Of a DNA stretch of 12,102 nucleotides, positions 1 to 6,375 are shown one piece after another (position 1 is the first letter of the stretch; every line of letters starts with the position of its first letter). The DNA is from JBOIBN01 sp050739575. Lineage in GTDB: Bacteria; Pseudomonadota; Gammaproteobacteria; JAKDMP01. A model generated the notes under the pieces. That model made no database searches. It saw nothing but the letters and a program-made list of their open reading frames with translations, and had not been told where the DNA came from. The position numbers and the translations under genes are program-made. Location of the stretch: contig JBOIBN010000064.1 in assembly GCA_050739575.1 (NCBI GenBank), forward strand, positions 1 to 12,102, in the 5' to 3' direction.

Positions 1-2
1 CT

Positions 3-110
3 TCGGGAGCTGACGCCATGGACTCTGGTTTGGCGGTTTCGCATTTACTGACCACGCTGCAGGCCATCGTCTATGTCGAAAACCGCAAGCAGGCCGCAGC
101 ATCGCAATGA
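3..110 (+). CDS. 3' end of an unidentified protein (partial)
   Basis: Frame 3 is open from the window edge to a TGA at 108-110 and encodes 35 residues ending ...VENRKQAAASQ. The other two plus-strand frames stop early. The gene ends 40 bp before the next start, on the same strand, so the two could be co-transcribed. An ATG at 18 preceded by GGGAG could instead start a 30-residue peptide, but a gene running in from the left is more likely. The piece is too short to assign a family, and no function is proposed. Confidence 0.4.
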   Translation, partial: SGADAMDSGLAVSHLLTTLQAIVYVENRKQAAASQ

Positions 111-150
111 CCGAATGACCGGGACGCACGATTGTTGAGGAGAAGCCGCC

Positions 151-498
151 ATGGCAATTCTGGATGATTTGAGACAGGCCGTAACGGGCGCGCTTTCGGA
201 AAGCGCCAGTGCGGCGCGGGCACAGGGCACCGCGCTCAAGGGGGATTTCGAGGCATTCGTCAAACCGCAACTCGACGATATGCTTGTGAAGGTGGAGTTC
301 ATTACCAGCAATTACGTCGCCGGAAACATCGGCAAGGAGCAGGCGCAAGAAAATCTGACGATACAACGTAATCGGATTCAACCCATTATTCTTGCAGTTG
401 CCGAACTTGCGCTCCAGGCCGTGCAAGTCATCATCAACGCAGTAGCCGATGCAGTGAAGAACACGGTCAACACTGCCGCCGGAATCGCCCTGCTCTGA
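151..498 (+). CDS. Small helical protein of unknown function (115 aa)
   Basis: ATG at 151 follows GGAGAAGCCGCC, a good ribosome binding site. The protein is Ala-, Val- and Gln-rich, with no signal peptide and no cysteine. Residues 1-75 look like charged amphipathic helices (LDDLRQAVTGAL, LDDMLVKVEF, GKEQAQENL). Residues 77-115 are a long, mostly apolar helix (IQPIILAVAELALQAVQVIINAVADAVKNTVNT) ending in Leu-Leu. This second part is amphipathic with Asn, Asp and Lys at intervals, more like a helix that packs on a surface or bundle than a transmembrane span. I do not recognise the family. The general look recalls short phasin-like or granule/membrane-associated proteins, but that is only a resemblance. 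It may share a transcript with the partial gene upstream. A 5-bp dyad (507-511/520-524) follows the stop without a T tract. Confidence 0.75.
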   Translation: MAILDDLRQAVTGALSESASAARAQGTALKGDFEAFVKPQLDDMLVKVEFITSNYVAGNIGKEQAQENLTIQRNRIQPIILAVAELALQAVQVIINAVADAVKNTVNTAAGIALL

Positions 499-687
499 AA
501 ATCGTCGCCGGATAGCCAGCCGGCTCCCCTTGGGTTCCCGCCCGACACGCTCTTCGCCGCCTGGATCAACTTGGCCGTGGCCGGGGTTGATTTGTAAAGA
601 TATGTAATCGGGTCCGCGAGGGCAATCTCCAGTAACAAAATCGCTACAAATCCGCGCCTGCCGGAAACAAAAAGGGAGGGCGGGCGG

Positions 688-696
688 TCTATACTT
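688..696 (+). promoter_or_regulatory. Sigma-S-like -10 element for the secreted protein/lipoprotein unit
   Basis: TCTATACTT at 688-696 matches the extended -10 consensus of RpoS promoters (KCTATACTT), including the C just before the hexamer. No recognisable -35 box sits 16-18 bp upstream, which sigma-S promoters tolerate. Transcription would start near 702, giving a leader of about 45 nt. That leader contains a short hairpin (GCCGCC 707-712, loop ACT, GGCGGT 716-721) before the Shine-Dalgarno at 731-736. Assignment to sigma-S rather than sigma70 is inference. Confidence 0.4.
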
Positions 697-745
697 GTGT
701 TACAGGGCCGCCACTGGCGGTCGCAACCTTGGAAGGTGATGTGTC

Positions 746-1522
746 ATGAGTAGAAAATTTGCGATGCTGCTGCTTTTGCCTGTTATGGCCGCGTTCTCGG
801 CTCCGGCATTTGCCGGCTCCTGGCATGGGGGGCAGGGGCAGGGTAATCACGGTCATCCTCCGGCACAGAGTCAGGGGTATCACCACCAGAATTATCCGCA
901 TGGAAACCAATACAGGTGGAATGGAACACGGTACTACTGGCATGGCCAGCCCTACTGGCGCATCAGCATCAATACCTTTCCACGCTACGGCTGGGGAGTA
1001 TGGAGAGGCGGCTACTGGTACCGGGGCTACCACGGCGGACGGTGGGGCTGGTGGTGGCTTGCCGGCGGTGGCTGGTATTACTACCCGACTCCGGTTTATC
1101 CGTACCCCAATCCCTACGTGCCCTATACGCCGGGAATCGTGCCGGCGCCAGCCCAGGCACCGGTTCAGTATTGGTATTACTGCAGCGCGCCTCAGGGCTA
1201 CTATCCGTACGTGCCCCAATGCTCGACTGCCTGGACGCCGGTAACCGCTACCCCCGGGTCTGCTGCGCCGCAGCCGTCCGCGGCTTCCCAGTATGGCTCG
1301 CCACAGGGAGAGCCACCGGCACAATATCAGGATCAGGCACCGGGCTCACAGGCACAGCCACAATATCAGGGTCAGGCGCAGGCACAGGGCCAGGCGCCGG
1401 TTCAGTATTGGTATTACTGCAATTCGCCCCAGGGCTACTATCCGACCGTGTCGCAATGTCCGGGCGGGTGGACGACGGTGCCGGCTTCACAACCGCCCGA
1501 TGCGTCTCCACCGCCGGGTTAA
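746..1522 (+). CDS. Secreted Tyr/Trp/Gly-rich protein with two YWYYC modules
   Basis: ATG at 746 follows GGAAGG. Residues 1-23 form a Sec signal peptide (MSRK, an apolar core, AFA before Gly24), so the 235-residue mature protein is exported. Residues 24-60 are His/Gln/Gly-rich. Residues 60-125 are dense in Trp, Tyr and Gly (RYYWHGQPYWR, GWGVWRGGYWYRGYHGG). Residues 139-166 and 218-245 are two copies of a 28-residue module, PVQYWYYC-x2-PQGYYP-x-V-x-QC-x3-WT-x-V. Each copy has two cysteines (146/159 and 225/238) that could form a disulfide. A Gln/Ala/Pro-rich linker (167-217) separates them, and the C-terminus is Pro-rich. The YWYYC-type module is familiar to me from proteobacterial exported proteins of unknown role. 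It is likely periplasmic or surface-associated and linked to the envelope or stress, but the function is not established. The lipoprotein gene follows after 14 bp, so they form one transcription unit. Confidence 0.88.
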   Translation: MSRKFAMLLLLPVMAAFSAPAFAGSWHGGQGQGNHGHPPAQSQGYHHQNYPHGNQYRWNGTRYYWHGQPYWRISINTFPRYGWGVWRGGYWYRGYHGGRWGWWWLAGGGWYYYPTPVYPYPNPYVPYTPGIVPAPAQAPVQYWYYCSAPQGYYPYVPQCSTAWTPVTATPGSAAPQPSAASQYGSPQGEPPAQYQDQAPGSQAQPQYQGQAQAQGQAPVQYWYYCNSPQGYYPTVSQCPGGWTTVPASQPPDASPPPG

Positions 1523-1536
1523 CAGGAGAAAACGCC

Positions 1537-2010
1537 ATGCGTTCAAGCAAGAAATCTTTCGGCGTGCTGATCTGCGGCGGACTGACGGCGATCGTCCTGG
1601 CCGGTTGCGCGCAGACGCCTACCGGCCCGACCGTCGCCGTCTGGCCTCCGCCCGGAAAGCCTTTCGATGTGTTCCGGACCGACGATGCGGTCTGTCGGCA
1701 GTACGCCACCACCAACGTGAATTCTGACGCCGCCAATAATTCGGCGGCCGCGCACGTCGCCATCGGAACCGTGGTGGGCGCGGCAGCCGGTGCCTTGATC
1801 GGCGACAGCAGTCAAGCGGCCGGCGTAGGCGCGGGCGTGGGTTTGCTGGCGGGATCCGCCTCGGCGGCGCAAACGAGCCAACAAGGCAACTGGAGTGGCC
1901 AGCAACGCTACAACATTGCCTATGAGCAGTGCATGTATTCCAGGGGGAACCTGATCCCCGGCGCACCTCAGCAGCCCTACTACCCGCCGCCACCTCCGCC
2001 GCACGGCTGA
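1537..2010 (+). CDS. Glycine-zipper lipoprotein
   Basis: ATG at 1537 follows AGGAG (1523-1527), 14 bp after the upstream stop. The same frame is open as far back as 916, but that stretch is the out-of-frame shadow of the secreted-protein gene. The 157-residue product starts with a lipoprotein signal: basic MRSSKK, an apolar stretch, and lipobox L21-A-G-C24, so Cys24 should be lipidated. Residue 25 is Ala, so outer-membrane sorting is expected. Residues 77-89 are a perfect glycine zipper (G77, G81, G85, G89 at four-residue spacing), continuing as alternating glycines to 102. Such segments pack helices in membranes. Flanking motifs FRTDDAVCRQYA (46-57) and RYNIAYEQCMYSRGN (124-138) carry one cysteine each (53 and 132) and are typical of this family. 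The tail is Pro-rich. It probably acts in the outer membrane with its operon partner; the exact role is unknown. Confidence 0.88.
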   Translation: MRSSKKSFGVLICGGLTAIVLAGCAQTPTGPTVAVWPPPGKPFDVFRTDDAVCRQYATTNVNSDAANNSAAAHVAIGTVVGAAAGALIGDSSQAAGVGAGVGLLAGSASAAQTSQQGNWSGQQRYNIAYEQCMYSRGNLIPGAPQQPYYPPPPPPHG

Positions 2011-2145
2011 AACAATGACGGCGTGGCAAGGTAGTTACCCATAAGCGGCGGAGAAAAGAGCCGAATCCTCGGGATAAGGGGTTTTTCGCAATCGGCCTGT
2101 GAAGGGAGCCGAGGTCGTGCGGAATAACGCGCAGAGCGAATACGC

Positions 2146-2889
2146 ATGACCGGCTCCGCTTCGCGTGCACGCGGCGACGCCGATCTGACCGCTATCAATC
2201 GGAGTTTCTACGATGGGTTGTGGCGCGATGCGCGTTTGATCGAGCCGCAGCGTTTCAATACCTGGCCGTTGGTCACCGCACTCGCGGCGCACAGGCATGC
2301 ACGTCTGGAGGTTGCACCGGGTCTGCGGCCGCGGCTGCCGATCGAGGGCACGCAGTTCCTCGACATCAGCGTGGAAGCAATGGCGCGCTTGCGGACGCGC
2401 GGCGCCGATGCCGCAGTCGGATTGATCAACGCCATGCCGTTCGGCGATAGCACCTTCGATTTCGTCTGCGCCTTCGACATCGTCGAGCACGTGGATGACG
2501 ACGATGCCGCGCTGGCGGAACTGGCACGTGTGTCTGCGGCGGGCGCGGTCTTTCTGTTGTCGGTGCCGCTACACGAAAGTGCCTGGACGGCGTTCGACGA
2601 CTTCGTCGGCCATCGACGCCGCTACGCGCCGCCGGATCTGGCAGCCAAGCTTGCACGTCATGGTTTCATCGTCGAACGCAGCGCGGTGTACGGCATGCAG
2701 CCCAAGTCCTCGCGTCTGCTCGACCTCGGCATGTGGTATCTGACCCATCAGCGCGAGCGCGCGATGTGGTGGTACAATCGGGTATTCATGCCCCTCGGCC
2801 TGCGCCTGCAAAAGCCGCTGCGCTTTACTCCCGGACTGATCGACGACGACGACGTTGATACGGCCCTGCTCGTCTGCCGTAGAAACTAA
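2146..2889 (+). CDS. Class I SAM-dependent methyltransferase
   Basis: The 247-residue protein has a Methyltransf_11-like Rossmann core. Motif I is RLEVAPGL (53-60), followed by the family-typical RPRLPI and strand FLDIS with Asp73, the usual ribose-binding acid. AMPFGDSTFDFVCAFDIVEHV (96-116) covers the strand-4 region that contacts adenine and substrate, and AELARV follows in helix D. LLSVPLHESAW (137-147) is strand 5. The C-terminal third (HRRRY..., WYLTHQRERAMWWYNRVF) is basic and aromatic and may bind substrate, which cannot be told from sequence. An in-frame TAA at 2125-2127 makes ATG 2146 the most upstream ATG. Its ribosome binding site is poor (CAGAGCG). Motif I has Ala-Pro-Gly where Gly-x-Gly is usual. 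A weak stem and T5 run at 2067-2086 may partly terminate the upstream unit. The gene faces phaR convergently. Confidence 0.83.
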   Translation: MTGSASRARGDADLTAINRSFYDGLWRDARLIEPQRFNTWPLVTALAAHRHARLEVAPGLRPRLPIEGTQFLDISVEAMARLRTRGADAAVGLINAMPFGDSTFDFVCAFDIVEHVDDDDAALAELARVSAAGAVFLLSVPLHESAWTAFDDFVGHRRRYAPPDLAAKLARHGFIVERSAVYGMQPKSSRLLDLGMWYLTHQRERAMWWYNRVFMPLGLRLQKPLRFTPGLIDDDDVDTALLVCRRN

Positions 2890-3077
2890 GCGCGTCAACA
2901 TCGGCCATCGGGCGGGCGGAGTCCCTTGCGGAATTAAAGTTACCGATCGCGGCCCCGTCGCAGTCGAATATCGTCAGTGCGCGCGTCGCGGCCTCGCGGT
3001 TTCCCCTGAAGTTTGACGAGAGTGGTCGCGCAGGGCTATTTCCATGGAATAGCGCATCTGGCTGGAAGCCCGTGCGC

Positions 3078-3560
3078 TTATTTCCCCCGGGATTCGTCTT
3101 CGGGCTTACGCCGCAATCCCTGCAGGAAGCTCGTTTGCATTTTCTGCCAGAGATCCAGATTGCGCTCGACCAGATCGTTCATCGCCGACGCCGGGCCGTG
3201 CGTCATAAGTTCGGACATCTGCTTTTGAATCGGGCCTTGCTGGCGCTGAAAGGCCTCTACGCTTTCTTCCAGATAGGAACTGAGGAATTGTTGCAACGGA
3301 TTACCGTAGAAACGAATCAGGTATTCCAGCAGCTCCCTGCTTAACATGGGGCTGCCTTGCTCTTCGCTGTCGACGATAATCTGCAGGAGGATGCTGCGGG
3401 TAAGGTCTTCGCCGCTGCGTGCGTCCTGCAAGGAGATTGCCTGACCGGACACCACCAGGTCGCGGATATCGTTCAGGTTGAGAAATTTTCCGGTTTGCGT
3501 GTCATAGAGCCGCCGGTTGGCGTACTTTTTGATAATCCGCATGTCGTCCATAACGTTCAT
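3078..3560 (-). CDS. phaR: PhaR, PHA synthesis repressor/polymer sensor
   Basis: The 160-residue protein has the PhaR signature RIIKKYANRRLYDTQTGKFL (8-27), the start of the N-terminal DNA-binding PHB_acc_N domain (about 7-68). One PHB_acc polymer-binding segment follows (SRELLEYLIRFYGNPLQQFLSSYLEESVEAF, about 74-104), then a Gln-rich helix and a short charged tail. In studied bacteria PhaR represses phasin genes and its own gene, and leaves DNA when it binds nascent PHA granules. The open frame extends to a TTG at 3596. I prefer ATG 3560, with GGGAA just upstream (spacing is tight); ATG 3551 and 3542 are alternatives. It is the last gene of the minus-strand run phaP-phaC-phaR, 129 bp after phaC, so it may also have its own promoter. 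A TTGC-N4-GCAA dyad lies about 90 bp upstream. Confidence 0.93.
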   Translation of the reverse strand: MNVMDDMRIIKKYANRRLYDTQTGKFLNLNDIRDLVVSGQAISLQDARSGEDLTRSILLQIIVDSEEQGSPMLSRELLEYLIRFYGNPLQQFLSSYLEESVEAFQRQQGPIQKQMSELMTHGPASAMNDLVERNLDLWQKMQTSFLQGLRRKPEDESRGK

Positions 3561-3645
3561 GCTTTCCCACTGCCGTTGAGGATCGGGACAACGCAACGGT
3601 TTATTTTGATTGGCATCCGATTGTCCCGCTTGACCGATCTCTGAT

Positions 3646-3657
3646 TTGCCGACGCAA
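3646..3657. promoter_or_regulatory. Possible PhaR autoregulatory site upstream of phaR
   Basis: TTGC-CGAC-GCAA is a perfect 4+4 dyad with a 4-bp centre, in the 129-bp gap between phaC and phaR and 86 bp upstream of the chosen phaR start. PhaR proteins are known to recognise TGC/GCA dyads, and phaR is often autorepressed. A site this short can occur by chance, and I could not place a convincing promoter beside it. Confidence 0.3.
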
Positions 3658-3689
3658 GAAGAAATTCACGAACAACATCCGGATTTTCC

Positions 3690-5537
3690 CTAGCGCTCCA
3701 GGACGTAAGTCCCCGGGGCATCTCCGAGACCATCGGATCCGGCCTCGAATGCACCTATTGCCGGCGGTTTGGAGCGCGGTCCGGAACGCTTCGCCAGCCA
3801 TTCGTGCCATGCCGGCCACCAGGAACCTTCACGTTCGGGCGTTTCGGTCTGCCAGGTATCGGGGTCGATGTGGTTGTCCGCGACGTTCCAGCTGCCGATC
3901 CGGTAGCTGCGACCCCGATGGCCCGGTTCGCTGACGATGCCTCCGTTGTGTCCTTTGTTGGCGAGCACGAAGGTCACTTCCTCTGAGCCGCCCAAGTGGC
4001 GAATCTTGTAGACCGAATGCCAGGGCGCGACGTGATCCTGGACGGTGCTAACGACAAACAAAGGCGTGCGGATGTCGCCGAGAGAAATCCCCCGGTTCCC
4101 CACCTGGTAGCGCCCGGTTGCCAGTTCGTTGTTGAGGTACAGGCGGCGCAGGTATTCGCTGTGCATGCGGTAGGGCATGCGCGTGGCGTCGGCGTTCCAG
4201 CTCATCAGATCGTTGGGTTGCTGGCGCTCGCCAAGCAGATATTCCTGAATCATGCGGGCCCAGACCAGATCGTTGGCGCGCAGCAAATGGAAGGATCCCG
4301 CCATTTCGCTCGCGGCCAGATAGCCGCGTTTCCACATCAGGCTGTCCAGATAGGTGAGCTGATCATCGTTAATGAACAGCAGCAGTTCTCCGGCCTCGCT
4401 GAAATCGGTCTGCGCCGCGAGCAAGGTGACGGTTTTCAGCCGTTCGTCGCCATCGCGCGCCATGGCGGCGGCGGCGATGGACAGAAGCGTCCCGCCTACG
4501 CAGTAACCGACTGCATGCACCGGCTGTTCGGGCACGATGGCGGCAATGACGTCCAGCGCTGCCAGCACGCCCAAAGTGCGATAGTCGTCCATGCCGATGT
4601 CCCGGTCTTCCTCAGTAGGATTCTTCCAGGAAATCATGAATACCGTGTGCCCCTGCTCCACCAGATAGCGCACCAGGGAGTTGTGCGGCGAGAGATCCAG
4701 GATGTAATACTTCATGATCCACGCCGGCGTGATCAGGATCGGCTCGCGGTACACCGTGGCCGTAGCGGGAGCGTACTGGATCAGCTCCATGAGGCGGTTA
4801 CGGTAGACCACCTTGCCGGGGGTGACCGCCACATCCTGCCCGACCTTGAAGCGGCCGGTATCCGCCGGTTTGCGAGCGCCCATTTGCCCGGTCAAATCCT
4901 CGAGCAGGTGCAAGGCACCGCGTCCGAGATTTCTGCCGCGTTCGCGGCGGGTGGCGTTGAGCACCACCGGATTTGTCAGCGGTGAATTGGACGGCGCGAA
5001 GGTATCCAGGATCGCCCGCGTGAAAAAGCGCACGAGGTTTTCATTCTGTGCGGTCACGCCGCGCACGCCGCGCATCGCACGGTCCCACCATTCCTCGCGC
5101 AACAGGAAACCCTGCGCCATCCAGTTGAACGGCCAGGCCTTCCATGCGGCGTCGCTGAAGCGCCGGTCCCCCGGTCGGGGTTCGATGGCGGGACGGGTAT
5201 TGCCGTCGCCCACAGAACGCATCGCGTAATCGAAAAACGTCCGGTTCAGGCTCAGGTAATCTTCGGCAAGTTGCGCGGCCTTGCCCGGCGATACGCTCAT
5301 GTGCATGAGCCAGTCCGCATAGGCCAGCCCCAAATGCGGCACGGCCAGACCTGCGGTGAGTTGCGCCAGCGTTGCCATCGCGGTGCGATCGAGTTTGGCG
5401 GCCAGCTCGTCACTGACCAGTCGTCGCTCCTGCTCTAGCTCGGCGGGCGGCGGGTCGGGGAATTCCGCTTGTGCCGTCTTCGCGCGGTGCGCCACGACGT
5501 TGCCGTCGCGGTAACGCTTGGGTTCAGGCTTCGGCAT
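3690..5537 (-). CDS. phaC: Class I poly(3-hydroxyalkanoate) synthase PhaC
   Basis: The enzyme polymerises (R)-3-hydroxyacyl-CoA into PHA at the granule surface, releasing CoA. The open frame reaches 5603, but ATG 5537 (MPKPEPKRYRDG) has GGGGAG six bases upstream, giving 615 residues, normal for class I. The PhaC N-terminal domain occupies about 75-260 (PHLGLAYADWLMHMS..., WPFNWMAQGFLL). The alpha/beta hydrolase core follows. The lipase-like box is G344-Y-C346-V-G348, with Cys346 as the nucleophile. Asp501 (in TVQDHVAPWHS) and His530 (in NKGHNGGIVSEP) complete the triad. Other family landmarks present are PILITPAWIMKYYILDLSPHNSLV and VFMISWKNPT, and the Trp-rich WWPAWHEWL near the C-terminus. 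No key residue is missing, so it should be active. It sits between phaP (131 bp upstream, with a hairpin in the gap) and phaR. There is no PhaE-like partner, consistent with class I. Confidence 0.97.
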   Translation of the reverse strand: MPKPEPKRYRDGNVVAHRAKTAQAEFPDPPPAELEQERRLVSDELAAKLDRTAMATLAQLTAGLAVPHLGLAYADWLMHMSVSPGKAAQLAEDYLSLNRTFFDYAMRSVGDGNTRPAIEPRPGDRRFSDAAWKAWPFNWMAQGFLLREEWWDRAMRGVRGVTAQNENLVRFFTRAILDTFAPSNSPLTNPVVLNATRRERGRNLGRGALHLLEDLTGQMGARKPADTGRFKVGQDVAVTPGKVVYRNRLMELIQYAPATATVYREPILITPAWIMKYYILDLSPHNSLVRYLVEQGHTVFMISWKNPTEEDRDIGMDDYRTLGVLAALDVIAAIVPEQPVHAVGYCVGGTLLSIAAAAMARDGDERLKTVTLLAAQTDFSEAGELLLFINDDQLTYLDSLMWKRGYLAASEMAGSFHLLRANDLVWARMIQEYLLGERQQPNDLMSWNADATRMPYRMHSEYLRRLYLNNELATGRYQVGNRGISLGDIRTPLFVVSTVQDHVAPWHSVYKIRHLGGSEEVTFVLANKGHNGGIVSEPGHRGRSYRIGSWNVADNHIDPDTWQTETPEREGSWWPAWHEWLAKRSGPRSKPPAIGAFEAGSDGLGDAPGTYVLER

Positions 5538-5607
5538 TGTCCGCTCCCCGGTTGAGATGGTCATTCTCCGGCAATAGTGATGCGGTTTGCGCGCCACTTG
5601 CAAGGCT

Positions 5608-5635
5608 GCAGTGGCCGGAGATGTCCGGCCACTGC
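5608..5635. terminator. Perfect hairpin between phaP and phaC
   Basis: GCAGTGGCCGGA (5608-5619) pairs perfectly with TCCGGCCACTGC (5624-5635) around a 4-nt loop. It lies 33 bp past the phaP stop and 70 bp before the phaC start in the direction of transcription. On the minus strand it is not followed by a T run, so it is not a classic intrinsic terminator. It could be an attenuator, a 3'-end stabiliser of the phaP message, or a Rho-linked stop. Confidence 0.6.
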
Positions 5636-5668
5636 GCCCTTATTGTAATCAGACCCGGGACTCGAGCC

Positions 5669-6145
5669 TCACTTGCCGGCAGTTGCCCGCTTGGCTCCGG
5701 CAGCGGTCGCGTGCGTTGCCTTGTGCGCATTCTGCGTTGCCTTGTGCGTCGCTTCACTCGCGTTTTTCGTGGCTTCGCGCAGGTTTTCACCAGCCTGTGA
5801 GGCAGCCTTTTCCACCACATTCTGGACCCAGTCGGCATAAGCCTGCTGGGTGTCGCCGCCGATTTCCTGGAGCTTTTCCAGATGGCGATTCAGGGTGTTG
5901 GCAAAATCGGCGGCCAGATTCTCCTGGCTGCCGGTGAAATCGTTCAGGTCCTGCGCCTTGCTGAGACGGGCCAGTTGCTGTTTTTGCAACTCGACATATT
6001 CCCGTCCAGCTGCGATCTGCAGCTCAGCCATGCGCTCCATGGTTTCCAGGGTCAACTGATTGAGCCGGATGAAGGGCTCCAGCATCCCGGTGCTGGTTTC
6101 CGCCCAACGGCTGAACATCTGTTTGGTGTTAAGCGAATCTATCAT
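5669..6145 (-). CDS. phaP: Phasin with histone-like C-terminal tail
   Basis: Phasins coat PHA granules and control their number and size. ATG 6145 has GGAGA six bases upstream. The 158-residue product has no signal peptide. Residues 1-112 form the phasin_2-type helical domain (FSRWAETSTGMLEPFIRLNQLTLETMERMAELQ, YVELQKQQLARLSKAQDL, LNRHLEKLQEIG), with amphipathic helices suited to the granule surface. Residues 113-158 form a low-complexity Lys/Ala/Thr/His tail: EATKNAS, EATHKAT, QNAHKATHAT, AAGAKRATAGK. It resembles histone H1 tails and the C-terminus of Pseudomonas PhaF. The tail includes a duplicated 7-codon unit: the 16-bp TGCGTTGCCTTGTGCG occurs at 5712-5727 and again at 5733-5748 on the plus strand. 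It is the first gene of the phaP-phaC-phaR run, preceded by the best promoter in the window. DNA or PhaC binding by the tail is inference. Confidence 0.92.
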   Translation of the reverse strand: MIDSLNTKQMFSRWAETSTGMLEPFIRLNQLTLETMERMAELQIAAGREYVELQKQQLARLSKAQDLNDFTGSQENLAADFANTLNRHLEKLQEIGGDTQQAYADWVQNVVEKAASQAGENLREATKNASEATHKATQNAHKATHATAAGAKRATAGK

Positions 6146-6189
6146 GACTTCTCTCCGTAATGTGCAAGTTAGGGTTAGGTACGAAACAC

Positions 6190-6218
6190 AGTATAATGCA
6201 AATTCTTTTGCAATGCAA
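6190..6218 (-). promoter_or_regulatory. Sigma70 promoter of phaP (phaP-phaC-phaR)
   Basis: Read on the minus strand: -35 TTGCAT (6213-6218), 17-bp spacer, -10 TATACT (6190-6195). Start would fall near 6183, giving a leader of about 38 nt with the GGAGA ribosome site. The surrounding 90 bp are strikingly AT-rich against the GC-rich genes. The -35 box lies inside the 15-bp palindrome at 6206-6220. Confidence 0.65.
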
Positions 6219-6220
6219 AA
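6206..6220. promoter_or_regulatory. Probable PhaR operator over the phaP -35 box
   Basis: TTTTGCAATGCAAAA is a perfect palindrome of two 7-bp arms around one central base. Its core TGC-AAT-GCA fits the TGC-N3-GCA dyad reported for PhaR-family repressors. It covers the -35 element of phaP, where a bound repressor would block RNA polymerase. A further TGCAAA lies at 6197-6202, exactly 17 bp from the TGCAAA at 6214-6219. Binding by the PhaR encoded in this window is inferred. Confidence 0.5.
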
Positions 6221-6375
6221 TAATCTTTTATATATTCTAAGTCTCTGTATTTACAATCATTTCTACTCCTCATGGGCAGGACCCGCGTCCCGGAATTGCG
6301 GCCGGCGCCAAGCTGCCGCAACCCGGGCCACCGTTCCATGCCTGCGAAAAGCCTCCCGCCAATTCGCCCTTATGC

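Noticed and set aside
916..1536. Upstream in-frame extension of the lipoprotein reading frame
   Set aside because: It overlaps the secreted-protein gene out of frame. ATG 1537 has AGGAG and begins exactly at a lipoprotein signal peptide.
2060..2096. Intrinsic terminator after the lipoprotein gene
   Set aside because: The CCTC/GGGG stem before T5 needs a wobble pair and is only 4 bp, and the outer GCCGA/TCGGC stem traps the T run in its loop; too weak to call.
3996..4985. 329-codon plus-strand open frame
   Set aside because: It is antisense to phaC, whose conserved residues are complete; no family resemblance in the translation and it is explained by GC-rich codon bias.
5538..5603. N-terminal extension of PhaC to 5603
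   Set aside because: The extension lacks PhaC similarity, while ATG 5537 has a strong, well-spaced GGGGAG.
6192..6197. TATAAT on the plus strand as a reductase promoter
   Set aside because: No matching -35, and it lies over 300 bp from the reductase start; it is the complement of the phaP -10 region.
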